The translations under genes and the position numbers were made by a program. Shown here piece after piece: positions 4,576 through 5,209 of a DNA stretch of 5,209 bases. Below the pieces are notes generated by a model. The model saw only the letters and a program-made list of their open reading frames with translations. It was not told where the DNA came from and did not search any database. Positions within the stretch are counted from its first letter, which is position 1, and each line of letters opens with the position of its first letter. This stretch comes from SURF-25 sp040754255 (lineage in GTDB: Bacteria; Omnitrophota; Gorgyraeia; Gygaellales; Profunditerraquicolaceae), in assembly GCA_040754255.1 (NCBI GenBank), contig JBFMDA010000063.1, forward strand, positions 1 to 5,209. The letters are read 5' to 3'.

Positions 4576-5209
4576 CCATATTTCCCGGAATGTGTACGCC
4601 CATCGTCGAAGAGTCGATTATCAAAAGGGCGCGCAAAAAAGGGAAGGTGAGGATACTCGTGCATAACCTCAGGGAGTATACGTGCGACACGCATAGGAAA
4701 GTCGACGATCGCCCTTTTGGAGGGGGTTCGGGGATGGTACTGATGCCTCAGCCGATCTTTGAGGCGGTAGGCGCGTTAGCGCGGCAGGGTAATGTGAAAA
4801 GTGCCCAGCGCAGGGTGATACTACTGACCCCGCAAGGCAAGAGGCTCAATCAGAAAAATATTAAACGGTTTACTAAATACAAACAACTCATATTGATTTG
4901 CGGCCATTACGAAGGGGTTGATGAAAGGGTAAGGACCAATCTTGTAGATGATGAGATCTCCATCGGAGATTATGTCCTGACAGGGGGAGAGTTGCCGGCG
5001 ATGGTATTTGTCGACTGCTTGGTACGGTTATTGCCGGGCGTGCTCGGCGATAAAAATTCCTTGAAATTCGAGTCTTTTGAAGGTAATCTATTAGAATATC
5101 CGCAGTATACCAGGCCAGCCGTTTTCCGGGGGCTTGAGGTTCCTGACCTTCTCTTATCGGGTAACCACGCGCATATTGAGGCATGGAGAAAAGAACAGGC
5201 CCTAAAGAG
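4557..5209 (+). CDS. trmD: TrmD, tRNA (guanine-37-N1)-methyltransferase (3' end outside window)
   Basis: The frame from ATG 4557 is open to the window edge and gives 217 residues of a protein usually about 230-255 long. TrmD is a homodimeric SPOUT methyltransferase with a trefoil-knot SAM site that makes m1G37 and prevents +1 frameshifting. Motifs in order are MRIDILTIFPGM, DDRPFGGGSGMV (about 50-61), CGHYEGVDERV (115-125), SIGDYVLTGGELPAM (135-149), PGVLG (160-164), YPQYTRP (181-187) and LLLSGNHAHI. The knot is therefore complete and only the C-terminal helices are missing. The residue aligned with catalytic Asp169 of E. coli appears to be Glu172 (FESF against EDSF). An in-frame TAA at 4551 rules out an earlier start. 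The nearest Shine-Dalgarno-like sequence is GGAGA (4540-4544), 12 nt upstream and so weak. It likely shares a transcript with tgt. Confidence 0.96.
   Translation, partial: MRIDILTIFPGMCTPIVEESIIKRARKKGKVRILVHNLREYTCDTHRKVDDRPFGGGSGMVLMPQPIFEAVGALARQGNVKSAQRRVILLTPQGKRLNQKNIKRFTKYKQLILICGHYEGVDERVRTNLVDDEISIGDYVLTGGELPAMVFVDCLVRLLPGVLGDKNSLKFESFEGNLLEYPQYTRPAVFRGLEVPDLLLSGNHAHIEAWRKEQALK

Noticed and set aside
4888..5184. Leftward open frame of 98 codons antisense to trmD
   Set aside because: It is fully covered by strongly conserved trmD sequence on the other strand and has no recognisable features.

Overview
This 5.2-kb window is densely packed, and every clearly coding stretch is assigned. 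It holds a complete small carotenoid gene set (crtI, crtB, crtYc, crtYd) lying between tRNA-modification genes: the 3' end of queA on the left, and tgt plus a 3'-truncated trmD on the right. All genes read rightward except crtB, which reads leftward. The whole window looks bacterial, because queA, bacterial-type tgt and trmD are bacterial families. The lineage cannot be fixed from sequence alone. A split lycopene cyclase (crtYc/crtYd) is known from Actinobacteria and myxobacteria. The moderate base composition and non-standard synteny would fit an uncultivated lineage (Omnitrophota-like is only a guess).

Layout: (1) 1-297, end of queA, followed after 16 nt by crtI with a strong Shine-Dalgarno, so crtI is probably read through from queA. 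(2) 314-1783 crtI and 1700-2614 crtB converge and overlap tail to tail by 84 bp. (3) 2615-2691 is a short divergent control region. It has two outward-facing sigma70-like promoters, each with a TACAAT -10 element 6-7 nt from a start codon, and a perfect 10-bp inverted repeat whose right arm sits inside the rightward promoter. (4) 2692-3287, crtYc and crtYd, two small membrane proteins joined by an ATGA start/stop overlap. (5) 3288-3377, a 90-nt leader with a TATAAT box and two small hairpins. (6) 3378-4517 tgt. (7) 4557 to the window edge, trmD lacking only its last few dozen residues.

How the genes work together: CrtB would join two GGPP to phytoene, CrtI would desaturate it to lycopene, and CrtYc+CrtYd would cyclise lycopene ends to beta-ionone rings (gamma- or beta-carotene). 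No GGPP synthase, hydroxylase or ketolase is seen here, so precursor supply and later steps must lie elsewhere or be absent. QueA and Tgt act at different steps of queuosine synthesis and their genes are often neighbours. Here the carotenoid set separates them. TrmD makes m1G37 in tRNA. No RNA genes, CRISPR arrays, insertion sequences or attachment sites were seen.
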